DNA of 64,000 nucleotides from Bradyrhizobium canariense (GCF_900105125.1 NZ_LT629750.1:3658001-3722000), one strand, 5' to 3'; numbered from the stretch's first letter, positions 35,559-44,218 are shown. Translations and numbers: made by a program. Notes: generated by a model from the letters alone, not told the origin.

Positions 35559-36326
35559 ATGCCCCTGCTGCAAAACCATATCGCCGTCATCACCGGTTCC
35601 GGCTCGGGCATCGGCCGCGCGATCGCGCTTGGCTATGCCCGCGAGGGCGCGCAGGTGGTGCTGCTCGACGTCAACGAGAAGGCAGCAGCCGAGGCCACCC
35701 GGGAAATCCGCGATGCCGGCGGCAAGGCCGAAAGTTTTGCGCTCGACGTCACCAAACGCGAGGACTGCATCGCGGTTGCGAAAAGAATCGCCGACAAGGT
35801 CGGGCGGGTTTCGATCCTCGTCAACAATGCCGGCATCAACCGCCGCAACGCCTTCACCGCCGATGCCGAAGCCGTGCTGAAAGACTGGCAGGACATCATG
35901 GCGATCAACCTGAACGGCACATTCAACGTGACGCATGCGTTTCTGGCGCCGCTGCGCGCCAGCAAGGGGCGCATCGTCAATATCGGCTCGATCCAGTCCT
36001 TTGTGCATGTGCGCACGCCGAACTCACCGGCCTATACGGCGTCCAAGCATGGCGTGCTCGGCTTCACCAAGGCGCTTGCCGCCGAGCTCGGCAAGGACGG
36101 CGTCCGCGTCAATGCGATCGGCCCCGGGCTGATCGAGACGCCGTTGAATGCCAGCGTGCGCGCCACCAACCCGGAACTGGTGAAGATCTTCATCGATCAC
36201 ACCCCGCTGGGACGCGCGGGCAAACCCGAGGACATCGTCGGTCCCGCCCTCTTCCTCGCCTCCGATCTCTCCAGCTACGTCACCGGCTCGATCGTGATGG
36301 CGGATGGCGGGTATCGGACGATCTGA
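35559..36326 (+). CDS. SDR family NAD(P)-dependent oxidoreductase
   Basis: A 255-aa classical SDR with a cofactor motif (ITGSGSGIGRAIALGYA), the D of LLDVNE suggesting NAD preference, NNAGINRR, catalytic Ser in IGSIQS, and the YTASKHG Tyr-Lys pair. The C-terminus has VNAIGPGLIETPLN and the usual VTGSIVMADGGY. It is close to gluconate or 3-oxoacyl reductases. TGAGGAA precedes the ATG. Single gene followed by a palindromic repeat. Confidence 0.93.
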   Translation: MPLLQNHIAVITGSGSGIGRAIALGYAREGAQVVLLDVNEKAAAEATREIRDAGGKAESFALDVTKREDCIAVAKRIADKVGRVSILVNNAGINRRNAFTADAEAVLKDWQDIMAINLNGTFNVTHAFLAPLRASKGRIVNIGSIQSFVHVRTPNSPAYTASKHGVLGFTKALAAELGKDGVRVNAIGPGLIETPLNASVRATNPELVKIFIDHTPLGRAGKPEDIVGPALFLASDLSSYVTGSIVMADGGYRTI

Positions 36327-36353
36327 TATGCGCGATGCTCCCGACTTTACAGA

Positions 36354-36456
36354 TGTCGTCGCCCGCGAAGGCGGGCGATCCAGTATTCCGAGGCGTGCAA
36401 CGACAACACATGGGCGCCTCGGGATACTGGATACCCCGCTTTCGCGGAGTATGACG
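36354..36456. repeat. GTCATC-CCCG palindromic repeat, copy 2
   Basis: GTCGTCGCCCGCGAAGGCGG followed by GCGATCCAGTATTCCGAGG, then the right arm CTCGGGATACTGGATACCCC. It begins 27 bases after the SDR stop and may act as its 3' end. Confidence 0.8.
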
Positions 36457-36638
36457 TGTGCAATTCGTAGTCACGCGCGGCCAAGATCGGGCGATTTAGT
36501 GTCGTATACAGGGCATTTCAACGCGTTAGCACTTCGTTAAGGTTTTGTTAACCGACTCCGCGCACGGTCGAATGGCTGAGGGCGTGTTTCTCGATGTTTC
36601 CGTTCACGATTCGAACGGGCGTTGATCGGGAGGTGTTG

Positions 36639-36890
36639 ATGACCCATGAGTTAGCCGTTTTCGCGCCGGATTTTCCGGCGTCTTCGCTGGCCCCAAACGA
36701 GATCGTGCCGTTGCTGATCGGATCCACCGTCGGCGAGATCGAGCGGGAGCTGGTACTGCAAACATTGGCGCGCTGCGGCGGCAACCGGACTCGCGCCGCG
36801 CGCGTGCTCGGGGTGTCCGTACGCACCCTGCGCAACAAGATCCGGCTTTATACCGCCGGCGGAATCAACGTACCTGCGCATACGATCTAG
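36639..36890 (+). CDS. Small Fis-type helix-turn-helix protein
   Basis: An 83-aa protein that is essentially a linker and one Fis/NtrC-type DNA-binding domain. GEIERELVLQTLARCGGNRT precedes the recognition helix RAARVLGVSVRTLRNKIRLY. The same domain is found in FlbD and at the C-terminus of NtrC-type activators, but here there is no receiver or AAA domain. GGGAGG six bases before ATG 36639 fixes the start over ATG 36594. It could be a stand-alone regulator. No flagellar genes are nearby. Confidence 0.8.
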   Translation: MTHELAVFAPDFPASSLAPNEIVPLLIGSTVGEIERELVLQTLARCGGNRTRAARVLGVSVRTLRNKIRLYTAGGINVPAHTI

Positions 36891-36942
36891 AGATGCGTCT
36901 GGTTCGGCGCCGCTGAATCGGACGCATCGCTATTTTGTTTGA

Positions 36943-36991
36943 CGCGTTTTGCTCACGCGAAGCGGTATCCACTTCGCGCGAAAACGCTATA
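36943..36991. repeat. Inverted copy of the ATAGCGTTTTC repeat
   Basis: ACGCGTTTTGCTCACGCGAA followed by GCGGTATCCACTTCGCGCG and AAAACGCTAT is the reverse complement type of 45761-45812. It lies just upstream of the P450 start region. Confidence 0.7.
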
Positions 36992-37034
36992 GGGTAGTAC
37001 CAACCGGGAAACAATCCCGGATGGAGGAATACCC

Positions 37035-38207
37035 ATGTCTAACGCCCCGCGTTTTGACATCGACGTGCCGGCGTTCTGGGCCGATCCCTATCCTGATCTC
37101 GCGCGGATGCGGAAAGAGGCGCCGATCGCCTTCGTGCCGCAGCTGGGCTCAACGGTCTTCACCCGCCGCGACGATATCTTCACGCAGGAAAAGCGCATCG
37201 ACGTGTTCTCCTCGCACCAGCCGGCGGGGCTGATGAACACGCTGATGGGCCACAACATGATGCGCAAGGATGGCGAGGCGCACATGTCGGAACGATCGGC
37301 GATGTTTCCGGCGGTCTCGCCGCGCACCGTGCGCGACACCTGGCGCCGGCAGTTTCAGGCCCACGCCGATCGCATTCTGGATGAACTCGCGCCGGCCGGC
37401 CGCGCCGACCTCTGCAAGGCCTTCGCGCTGCCGCTGTCGGCGGAATGTCTAAAAGACATCACCGGCCTGACCAATATGCGTTTTCAGGATATGGATGCGT
37501 GGTCGCAGGCGATGATCGACGGCATCGCCAACTACACCGGCAACAAGGAAATCGAAGCACGCTGCCACGCCGCCACCGCGGGCATTGATGCCGCGATCGA
37601 CGACATGATCCCGGTGGTGACAAAACATCCCAACACCTCGATCCTCAGCGTGCTGCTGGCCGCGGGCATGCCAATCGACAGCGTGCGCGCCAACATCAAG
37701 CTTGCGATCTCGGGCGGACAGAACGAACCGCGCGACGCCATCGCCGGTACGATCTGGGCCCTGCTGACGCATCCCGAACAGCTCGCGTGGGTCACCGGGG
37801 AACGCGCGAAATGGATTGACGTGTTCGAGGAATATGCGCGCTGGATCGCACCGATCGGAATGTCGCCGCGCCGGGTCGCAAAACCGTGGTCGTATGGCGG
37901 CGTCGATTTCGAACCGGAGGACCGCGTGTTTTTCATGTTCGGCTCGGCCAATCGCGACGAGGCCTGCTTCAGCGAACCCGACCGTTTCGACATCACGCGC
38001 GATACCGCCAAGAGCATCGCGTTCGGCGCCGGCCCGCATTATTGCGCCGGCGCCTTCGCGTCGCGCGCGATGGTCGCCGACGTCGCGCTGCCCAGCATTT
38101 TCGCGCGACTGAAGGGACTGCGGCTGGATCAATCTGCCCCGGTGCGGATCGGCGGTTGGGCATTTCGCGGACTGCTCAATCTGCCGGTGCTGTGGGACGC
38201 GATATAA
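37035..38207 (+). CDS. Cytochrome P450
   Basis: A 390-aa bacterial class I cytochrome P450 without membrane anchor. The heme loop is FGAGPHYCAGAFASR, with thiolate Cys337. ExxR is Glu266-Arg269 (EEYARW), and the PERF-like region is EPDRFD. The I-helix motif, normally (A/G)GxxTT, reads ISGGQNEPRDAI: the conserved acid-threonine pair is replaced by Asn-Glu-Pro. A strong GGAGG site precedes the ATG. No ferredoxin or reductase gene is adjacent. The substrate is unknown. Confidence 0.94.
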   Translation: MSNAPRFDIDVPAFWADPYPDLARMRKEAPIAFVPQLGSTVFTRRDDIFTQEKRIDVFSSHQPAGLMNTLMGHNMMRKDGEAHMSERSAMFPAVSPRTVRDTWRRQFQAHADRILDELAPAGRADLCKAFALPLSAECLKDITGLTNMRFQDMDAWSQAMIDGIANYTGNKEIEARCHAATAGIDAAIDDMIPVVTKHPNTSILSVLLAAGMPIDSVRANIKLAISGGQNEPRDAIAGTIWALLTHPEQLAWVTGERAKWIDVFEEYARWIAPIGMSPRRVAKPWSYGGVDFEPEDRVFFMFGSANRDEACFSEPDRFDITRDTAKSIAFGAGPHYCAGAFASRAMVADVALPSIFARLKGLRLDQSAPVRIGGWAFRGLLNLPVLWDAI

Positions 38208-38316
38208 TCCGTTGCCGCCTGATCTTGCTGTTGATGAATCCGCTGGCGTCGTCAGCTTAATTGCTGCGGTCATTGAACCTCTGCTAAAAAGCTAGGAAAT
38301 AATAGGGGGCGCATGC

Positions 38317-38808
38317 GTGGCGGACGATTCAACCACCCGACCGGGAAAACAGGGACCGCAAGGCCCGCGCGGACGTCAGGGCGAGCCGGGACGTCCGGGA
38401 CCGCAGGGCCATCCCGGACGGCAGGGCGTCGACGGCGCGCGCGGCAAGCCGGGTCTGCAAGGCAAACCGGGGGTCCAGGGCAAGCCCGGACCACAAGGCA
38501 ACCGCGGTGAACCCGGCGCAAGAGGCGAAGCTGGTCCCCGTGGCGAAGCGGGTCCTCGCGGCGAGACCGGACCGCCGGGCCGATTACCTTCGATCGAACA
38601 GGTGATGCCGTGGCTGCATATGATCTTCGATGCGTGGGAAGATCACCGGCGCATGCGCGAACGCGAAGCGCGCGAGGCTGCCGAACTTGAAGCGGCGGAG
38701 CAGCAAGCGCTGGCGGCGCTGAACGAGGCAGACCCCGACGATGCGGACGATGATGACGATCGCCGCGAGAAGAAAAAGAAGAAGCACAAGGATAAGGACA
38801 AGAAGTAG
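38317..38808 (+). CDS. Bacterial collagen-like protein
   Basis: A 163-aa protein with a GTG start (38317), preceded by AGGGGG. After nine residues come 26 uninterrupted Gly-X-Y triplets (for example [19 protein letters not shown]), a collagen-like triple helix. A helical segment follows ([20 protein letters not shown], likely a trimerising coiled coil) and a highly charged tail ([20 protein letters not shown]). No signal peptide or anchor is seen, so its location is unclear. Codon use in the repeat is varied, so it is not a recent slippage product. Confidence 0.85.
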   Translation: MADDSTTRPGKQGPQGPRGRQGEPGRPGPQGHPGRQGVDGARGKPGLQGKPGVQGKPGPQGNRGEPGARGEAGPRGEAGPRGETGPPGRLPSIEQVMPWLHMIFDAWEDHRRMREREAREAAELEAAEQQALAALNEADPDDADDDDDRREKKKKKHKDKDKK

Positions 38809-38847
38809 ATCGCTGCGGCGATGGCGCTTCGCTGCCGAGCCGGCCAG

Positions 38848-39048
38848 CTAGCGCGGACGTGCCGGGACCCGGCCCCGCGGGATTTGCCGGCGCATGATGC
38901 GGCACCAGAAATAGGCCGCGAGCGCGCCCGCCATCACCGTCATGATGATATTGGCCTCGCTATACGATCGATCCCAGCAGACCATTCCGATGGTCCAGAA
39001 AACCGAAAAAAATACGGCGCTGCATTTCAATCGAGCCGAAGGAAACAT
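38848..39048 (-). CDS. Small membrane protein
   Basis: A 66-aa protein with two predicted transmembrane helices (SAVFFSVFWTIGMVCW and ANIIMTVMAGALAAYFWCR) and a basic Arg-Pro-rich tail. Small two-helix proteins of this type are common in Bradyrhizobium. The ATG at 39048 has a GAAGGAA-like sequence upstream. Function is unknown. Confidence 0.65.
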   Translation of the reverse strand: MFPSARLKCSAVFFSVFWTIGMVCWDRSYSEANIIMTVMAGALAAYFWCRIMRRQIPRGRVPARPR

Positions 39049-39137
39049 GGCTGCGCTCCGAATGGCCGGTAAAACTGGTGGCCATCATGAGCGCAGCCAG
39101 CTCGCGGTACCGTGAGCTGCGTCACGCCGGATGCGAA

Positions 39138-39404
39138 CTACCCGAACCGCAGCTTCGAGCGTTCCCGCGCTTTCTCGGCTTCGATCTCGCGGTCGCGCGA
39201 GGGCGCGTGGGTGTGCAGCGACGTCAGCAGCCGGCGGGCGGCTTGCGAGACGTCAGCGACGGCGCGATCGAACGCGGCCTCATTGGCCTGCGACGGCTTG
39301 TTGAAGCCCGAGAGCTTGCGAACGAATTGCAGCGCGGAAGCATGGATTTCGTCGTCGGTCGCGGGCGGTTCGAAATTGAACAACGTCTTGATGTTGCGGC
39401 ACAT
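39138..39404 (-). CDS. DUF2277 family protein
   Basis: An 88-aa protein with the complete DUF2277 pattern: MCRNIKTLFNFEPPATDDEI, then ASALQFVRKLSGFNKPSQAN and a helical region ending in a charged tail. GAGGAGAA lies upstream of the ATG at 39404, whereas the frame before it has no family similarity. Function is unknown; the family is widespread in proteobacteria and actinobacteria. Single gene. Confidence 0.9.
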   Translation of the reverse strand: MCRNIKTLFNFEPPATDDEIHASALQFVRKLSGFNKPSQANEAAFDRAVADVSQAARRLLTSLHTHAPSRDREIEAEKARERSKLRFG

Positions 39405-39598
39405 GGTGTTCTCCTCTGCCCGCGGGCGTACGGCCAATGAGTTCAAGGATTTTTCCTGAGACAAATCTAGCCAGCCGGCGGCAAAGCGCAATTCGCTTCG
39501 CTGCGGCCGCGGGCAACTTCATGCTGGAACCATGCGGGGCCGCATGGATTGGTTTTATATATCTCGTCCGACAACCTATGGCTCCAGGGACACTGCAC

Positions 39599-40063
39599 AT
39601 GGACACGCCCCCGCAGCGTTCGCTTCGTGATGGTTTCCTCGCGGATTGCGAACGCATTCACCGCGAATGGGATGCTTATGCCCGCTCGCTCGACACCGAC
39701 GGCCTGATCGCTCTTTATGCGCAAGATGCCATTCTCGAAACGCCACTGGTGCCCGCGATCTTTGAAGGACGCAGCGGCGTCCTCAGCGGACACCACGAAA
39801 TCCGGCCGTTCTTCGAGGAAGGCGCGCGGCGCCGGCCGAACGAACTCGTGCGGTGGTATCGAACTGGCAACTGGTTGACCGACGGAAAACGGGTTCTGAT
39901 GTGGGAGTATCCGCGGCAAGCGCCCGACGGCAATCAAATCGAGCTCCTCGAGGTTATGGAAATCGAGCATGGCCTGATCCAGCACCACCGCATCTACTGG
40001 GGATGGTTCGGTGTCAACCAGCTCACACAGAACGCAGTGAGCAAGGTAAAGCGGCCGGGTTAG
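39599..40063 (+). CDS. SnoaL/NTF2-like protein
   Basis: A 154-aa protein of the NTF2-like cone fold. Helix 1 carries FLADCERIHREWDAYARSLD, then GLIALYAQDAILETPL, and a beta sheet with NWLTDGKRVLMWEYPRQ and HHRIYWGWFG. This resembles SnoaL-like polyketide cyclases and limonene-epoxide hydrolase relatives; the reaction is not assignable. An upstream in-frame ATG (39578) adds seven residues. Single gene. Confidence 0.82.
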   Translation: MDTPPQRSLRDGFLADCERIHREWDAYARSLDTDGLIALYAQDAILETPLVPAIFEGRSGVLSGHHEIRPFFEEGARRRPNELVRWYRTGNWLTDGKRVLMWEYPRQAPDGNQIELLEVMEIEHGLIQHHRIYWGWFGVNQLTQNAVSKVKRPG

Positions 40064-40145
40064 TATCCGTATCGCTGTTTTCTCCATGATTTGTGCTATA
40101 TGTTAGAGACTGCGCGCGCCCGCGGACAAACCAGCGAGTTCCAGA

Positions 40146-40391
40146 ATGACCCACGTCACCTACAAGATCGTTCAACATGACGGCGGCTGGGCCTATACCG
40201 TCAACGGCGTGTTTTCCGAGACGTTTGCGAGCCATGCCGCAGCGCTGGCCGCGGCGAAGCGCGCCGCCACCGAGCAGCGCGTGCCGGGGCGTACCGAGGC
40301 GATCGAATACGAGACCGCCGATGGCAAATGGCACACCGAGACCGCCGCTGGCAACGATCGTCCCGAAACCGACATCGAGGACAAGGCGTAA
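40146..40391 (+). CDS. DUF2188 family protein
   Basis: An 81-aa protein with the DUF2188 core: VTYKIVQHDGGWAYTVNGVF, then SHAAALAAAKRAA and a final beta strand (WHTET). The acidic C-terminus ends DIEDKA. It is a small beta-alpha fold found in stress-related small proteins. Its start follows GAGTTCCAG with modest ribosome site similarity. Function is unknown. Confidence 0.85.
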   Translation: MTHVTYKIVQHDGGWAYTVNGVFSETFASHAAALAAAKRAATEQRVPGRTEAIEYETADGKWHTETAAGNDRPETDIEDKA

Positions 40392-40532
40392 GTATTCCTT
40401 CGCGCGGTCGGCATTGATCAAAAATTTTTCAGGGATCGCCGTGATGCTGCCATCTCGGATCGTCTCGCGCGGCGTGATAGACTCGCGCCCGAGCGGCCCG
40501 GGTCAAGCGGCCACATCCGAGAGAGAAACATC

Positions 40533-41594
40533 ATGGGGTTTTTGCGTGCGGCACTATCGGTTGTTTTTGCAATGACGTCATTTGCTGCTGTCGCGGCGGA
40601 CTACCCCGCACCGAAACAAGGCGACTGGATCGCCGAGGATTTCAAATTCCACACCGGCGAGACCATGCCGGAATTGCGGCTTCACTACACCACGATCGGC
40701 GAGCCGACCGGCCAGCCGGTGCTGGTGCTGCACGGCTCGGGCGGGTCGGCGGCGAGCCTGCTGACGCCTGCCTTTGCAGGTGAGTTGTTCGGCCCCGGCC
40801 AGCCGCTCGATGCCTCGAAATATTACGTCATCATTCCCGACGCTCTCGGCCACGGCAAATCGTCAAAACCCTCCGACGGCCTGAAAACGAATTTCCCGAA
40901 ATACGATTACGCCGACATGGTCGATGCCCATTATCGCCTGGTCACGGAAGGCCTCGGCATCAAGCACCTGCGGCTTGTGATCGGCAACTCGATGGGCGGC
41001 ATGCATGCCTGGATCTGGGCTGTCAGATATCCCGAGATGATGGATGCGGTAGTGCCGATGGCGTCGCAGCCGACCGCGATGGCGGCGCGCAACTGGATGC
41101 TGCGGCGGTTGATGCTCGAGACCATTCGGAACGATCCGGATTACAATGGCGGCCATTACACGGCGCAGCCGCGCATGATGAAATACGCCATCAATCTGTT
41201 CCAGGTCGCGACCAGCGGCGGCACGCTCGGCTATCAGACGCTCGCGCCGACGAGCGCGAAGGCCGACAAGATGGTGGACGAGCGGCTGGCGGCGCCGGTG
41301 ACGGCCGATGCCAACGACTTTGTCTATCAATGGGAAGCCTCGCACGATTATGATCCGTCCGCCGGAATGGAGCAGATCAAGGCCACGTTGCTCGCCATCA
41401 ATGCCGCCGACGACGAGCGCAATCCGCCGGAAACCGGCGTCACCGCGGCCGCGATCAAGCGCATCAAGAACGGCCGGCTCTATCTGATCCCGGCGAGCAA
41501 CGAAACGCGCGGCCATCTCACCACCGGCAACGCCAAATTTTATACGGAGCAGTTGCGCAAATTGCTGCAAACGGCGCCGCAGCACGCGATGTGA
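40533..41594 (+). CDS. Exported alpha/beta hydrolase, MetX-like fold
   Basis: A 353-aa protein with a signal peptide (LRAALSVVFAMTSFAAVAA) and an alpha/beta hydrolase domain: LVLHGSGGSAASLL (oxyanion loop), IIPDALGHGKSSKP, and the nucleophile elbow GNSMGGMHAWIWAV. The sequence most resembles homoserine acetyltransferase-like hydrolases that lack the acetyltransferase role. The acid and His lie in NAADDERNPPE and NETRGHLTTG. It is periplasmic. The ester substrate is unknown. Confidence 0.9.
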   Translation: MGFLRAALSVVFAMTSFAAVAADYPAPKQGDWIAEDFKFHTGETMPELRLHYTTIGEPTGQPVLVLHGSGGSAASLLTPAFAGELFGPGQPLDASKYYVIIPDALGHGKSSKPSDGLKTNFPKYDYADMVDAHYRLVTEGLGIKHLRLVIGNSMGGMHAWIWAVRYPEMMDAVVPMASQPTAMAARNWMLRRLMLETIRNDPDYNGGHYTAQPRMMKYAINLFQVATSGGTLGYQTLAPTSAKADKMVDERLAAPVTADANDFVYQWEASHDYDPSAGMEQIKATLLAINAADDERNPPETGVTAAAIKRIKNGRLYLIPASNETRGHLTTGNAKFYTEQLRKLLQTAPQHAM

Positions 41595-41619
41595 GTTGCG
41601 CGCAATGGGATGAGCCTCG

Positions 41620-41964
41620 ATGTCATCCAAACGCTTCCGTCAAATTGCGCTGGCTCTGCCCGCAGCGGTCGAGGGTTCGCACCAGGGACACGCTGACTTT
41701 CGCGTCGGCAAGCGCATCTTTGCCACACTCGGTTATCCCGATGAAGATTGGGGCATGGTGAAACTGACGCCGGACCAGCAATCCATGCTGGTCGAGGCCG
41801 AGCCCGAAATCTTCCGCCCCGTCCCGGGCGGATGGGGCAAGCACGGCAGCACCAATGTGCGGCTCGCCAAGGCCGATTCCGCGACGCTGCAAAGCGCACT
41901 CACGCTTGCATGGCGCAATATCGCGCCGCAGTCGCTCAAACTGCCGGAAAAGAAGAGGCGCTGA
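41620..41964 (+). CDS. MmcQ/YjbR family protein
   Basis: A 114-aa protein of the MmcQ/YjbR (CyaY-like) fold. It shows FRQIALALPAAVEGSHQGHADF, then KRIFATLGYPDEDWGMVKLT and VPGGWGKHGSTNVRLAKAD. Some members are called DNA-binding on structural grounds, but the function is not settled. It starts 26 bases after the hydrolase stop and may be co-transcribed with it. Confidence 0.9.
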   Translation: MSSKRFRQIALALPAAVEGSHQGHADFRVGKRIFATLGYPDEDWGMVKLTPDQQSMLVEAEPEIFRPVPGGWGKHGSTNVRLAKADSATLQSALTLAWRNIAPQSLKLPEKKRR

Positions 41965-42118
41965 TTTCGCACCGCATCAATCGGCGATACGCCCCATCGC
42001 TCATTTTTTGAGCGTGCATCCTCGCGGCGGCTCGGGCCTAATTCGCTCAATCGCAGGATTCGCTGGAGCCGGAAAACGCGGCAAGCGATGGAGAAGCCTA
42101 CGCAACGTGGAGGATCGT

Positions 42119-42472
42119 ATGCGACGGTTCGCGCAGATCGCTTTGCTGGCGTGCTTGTCCGCGCTGACGGGTGCGGCGTTCGCCTTCGACAACGGCCAAT
42201 ACGAGAATGTGCCTCCCGAGATCCGCGCCTGGTTCAAGGGCGTGGTCGCTCCCAACGGGGTGCCCTGCTGTGACATGGCTGACGGCCATCGCACCGAATA
42301 TGATTTTCGCAACGGCGCCTATTGGGTGCCGATCGAAGGCGAGTGGATGCCGGTGCCCGAACGCGCCATCATCCGCGACCGCGGCAATCCGGTCGGCCAG
42401 GCGGTGGTGTGGTACGTGCATCACGGCGGCGGCATCGTGATCAGTTGCTTCGTGCCGGCCGACGCGGTGTGA
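42119..42472 (+). CDS. Exported protein of unknown function
   Basis: A 117-aa protein with a signal peptide (RRFAQIALLACLSALTGAAF). The mature part has the segment GVPCCDMADGHRTEYDFRNG, with a CC pair and a DMADGHR stretch suggestive of metal or heme handling, and ends with GGGIVISCFVPADAV. GTGGAGG precedes the ATG at 42119, which decides the start. I recognise it only as a conserved small exported protein of Bradyrhizobium-type genomes. Confidence 0.8.
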   Translation: MRRFAQIALLACLSALTGAAFAFDNGQYENVPPEIRAWFKGVVAPNGVPCCDMADGHRTEYDFRNGAYWVPIEGEWMPVPERAIIRDRGNPVGQAVVWYVHHGGGIVISCFVPADAV

Positions 42473-42636
42473 GGTCGGCGTATCCGCGCAAGAAGATCGG
42501 CCGAGGATGGCATCGGCTCGCCGCAGATGTTGCGTCGTCGGATGCCTTCCCAAGCAGCACCGGAATAGCGGGTGGCCGACGCGCCTTCGCGATGATAGAA
42601 TCCGGACGTCACGAAGCATCTTTCCGGAGACAGCCC

Positions 42637-43242
42637 TTGACCGACCTTGCCGCCAGCGACCTCGCCACGATCTATCCGAAACCGACACCGCGCGTGATCG
42701 CGAAGGCGCGGCCGGAACTCGACAGCCACGCGACAGACTTTATCGCGATGTCGCCGTTTTGCGTGCTGGCAACATCAGGCTCCGACGGCAGCGTCGACGC
42801 TTCGCCGCGCGGCGGTAATCCCGGCTTTGTCCATGTTGCCGGGCCGAACCGGTTGCTGATGCCGGATCGCTCCGGCAACAACCGGATCGACAGTTTCAAA
42901 AATATCGTCGAAGGCTCAGGCTTCGTGCAATTGATCTTCTTCGTGCCCGGCATCGACGAGACCTTGCGCGTCGGCGGCAAGGGCGCACTCTCGGCCGATC
43001 CGGACCTGCTGGCATCGATGGTGGAGTTCGGCAAGCCGCCGCGCGTGGTGTTGAGCATCGCCGTGCACGAGGCCTATTTCCACTGCGGCAAGGCGCTGAT
43101 GCGTTCAAAGCTGTGGTCGCCGGAGATCCGGGTCGAACGCGAAGTATTTCCCAGCATCAGCCAGGTGATCCACGATCAGACAAGCCTTGGTGAGCCGGAG
43201 GCGCAGGCCGTGGTCGAGGCGCGCTACAAGACGCAGTTGTAA
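42637..43242 (+). CDS. Pyridoxamine 5'-phosphate oxidase family flavoprotein
   Basis: A 201-aa FMN-binding split-barrel protein of the MSMEG_1061/PPOX group. Visible segments are FIAMSPFCVLATSGSDGSVD, SPRGGNPGFV, LLMPDRSGNNRIDSFKNIVE and VHEAYFHCGKALMRSKLW. The family reduces or binds small ligands with FMN or F420. I choose TTG 42637 because CGGAGA sits seven bases upstream and family length fits; ATG 42592 would add 15 residues with no homology. Confidence 0.87.
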   Translation: MTDLAASDLATIYPKPTPRVIAKARPELDSHATDFIAMSPFCVLATSGSDGSVDASPRGGNPGFVHVAGPNRLLMPDRSGNNRIDSFKNIVEGSGFVQLIFFVPGIDETLRVGGKGALSADPDLLASMVEFGKPPRVVLSIAVHEAYFHCGKALMRSKLWSPEIRVEREVFPSISQVIHDQTSLGEPEAQAVVEARYKTQL

Positions 43243-43316
43243 GATCTTGAGAAGCGGACCACGCGGCTACGAAGTCGTGGATGGCCGGGTCAAGCCCGGC
43301 CATGACGAACTAACAT

Positions 43317-43802
43317 TCAGTGCTCGCTCTCGAGCCCGCCGACATGCTTCTGCGTATAAAGTTCAAGCCCGATGCGCTGGATCAGATCAAGCTGGGTTTC
43401 GAGGAAATCGATGTGGTGTTCCTCGTCCTTCATCAGAGATTCGAACAGGTCGCGCGACACGTAATCCTTGACGCCATGGCAATAGGTCGCCGCTTCCTGG
43501 TAGAGGGCGCGCGCACCCACTTCGGCGGCCAGGTCGCATTCGATGATTTCCTTGACGTTCTGGCCGATCCGCAAGGGATCGAGCACCTGCATGTTGGGAA
43601 ATCCGTCGAGGAACAGGATGCGATCGGTAAAGCGGTCGGCGTGGTTCATTTCCTCAATGGATTCCTTGCGCCAGACCTTCGCCATCTCCAGCAAGCCCCA
43701 GTTGTTGAGGAGCCGGTAATGCAGCCAATACTGGTTGATGGCCGTCAGTTCGCTGCGCAGACCCTTGTTGAGGTAATCGATGACTTTTGGGTCGCCCTGC
43801 AT
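43317..43802 (-). CDS. bfr: Bacterioferritin
   Basis: A 161-aa heme-containing iron-storage protein that forms a 24-mer. All key residues are present: ferroxidase ligands Glu18, Glu51, His54, Glu94, Glu127 and His130, and the heme ligand Met52 ([10 protein letters not shown]). A perfect Irr-type palindrome lies 42 bases upstream, inside the likely promoter. The bfd gene precedes it on the same strand with 134 bases between. Irr is known to control bfr-type genes in Bradyrhizobium, so iron-responsive expression is expected. Confidence 0.97.
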   Translation of the reverse strand: MQGDPKVIDYLNKGLRSELTAINQYWLHYRLLNNWGLLEMAKVWRKESIEEMNHADRFTDRILFLDGFPNMQVLDPLRIGQNVKEIIECDLAAEVGARALYQEAATYCHGVKDYVSRDLFESLMKDEEHHIDFLETQLDLIQRIGLELYTQKHVGGLESEH

Positions 43803-43843
43803 GATGCGCTCCGGTTGCGAGACCTGAATCGGCCCCTCGCTTT

Positions 43844-43864
43844 GATTTAGAATGCTTCTAAATC
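43844..43864. promoter_or_regulatory. Iron control element (Irr box) upstream of bfr
   Basis: TTTAGAATGCTTCTAAA within a 21-base palindrome, symmetric except for the centre base, that matches the rhizobial ICE consensus TTTAGAA-N3-TTCTAAA exactly. It lies 42 bases before bfr. Confidence 0.85.
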
Positions 43865-43936
43865 AGTTTAACCGCGAGAGCAACCCTTTTGCCGAGACGA
43901 CAAAAGAGACTACGAATTCAATTAATTACGAAAATA

Positions 43937-44218
43937 TTAGGCGGCCGCCACGTGAGCCAGGTCGCCAAGATGATGAACGTGCTCTGGATGGCCATGCGCG
44001 TGCGCCTGGCTATGCGGGCAGCCGGCACAGCAGGCCTTGGCGCAGGCGCCGAGGGCCTCGTCAATGATGGTCTTGATGGTGCGCGCGCACCGCCCGCACT
44101 CGGCGCTGCAACCGAGGCATCCATAGAGCTGCTTGGGGCTTCGGGGGAGGCCTTCTGAGCCACTGACCGCATTACGGACGTCGTGGTCGGTCAGCACGTT
44201 ACAGGAACAAACAATCAT
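43937..44218 (-). CDS. bfd: Bacterioferritin-associated ferredoxin with His/Cys-rich tail
   Basis: A 93-aa 2Fe-2S protein that reduces Bfr to release stored iron. It starts MIVCSCNVLTDHDVRNAV (the C-x-C pair) and has the second Cys pair in SAECGRCARTIK. After that come about 35 residues not found in short Bfd proteins: a Cys-rich stretch (GACAKACCAGCPHS) and a His-rich tail (QAHAHGHPEHVHHLGD), suggesting metal binding. An alternative ATG at 44233 adds five residues. An Irr-box-like sequence lies about 110 bases upstream. Confidence 0.9.
   Translation of the reverse strand: MIVCSCNVLTDHDVRNAVSGSEGLPRSPKQLYGCLGCSAECGRCARTIKTIIDEALGACAKACCAGCPHSQAHAHGHPEHVHHLGDLAHVAAA

Noticed and set aside
38313..38510. 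Alternative ATG start (38313) in another frame over the collagen-like gene
   Set aside because: That frame loses the Gly-X-Y periodicity and ends early; the GTG at 38317 keeps it for 26 triplets.
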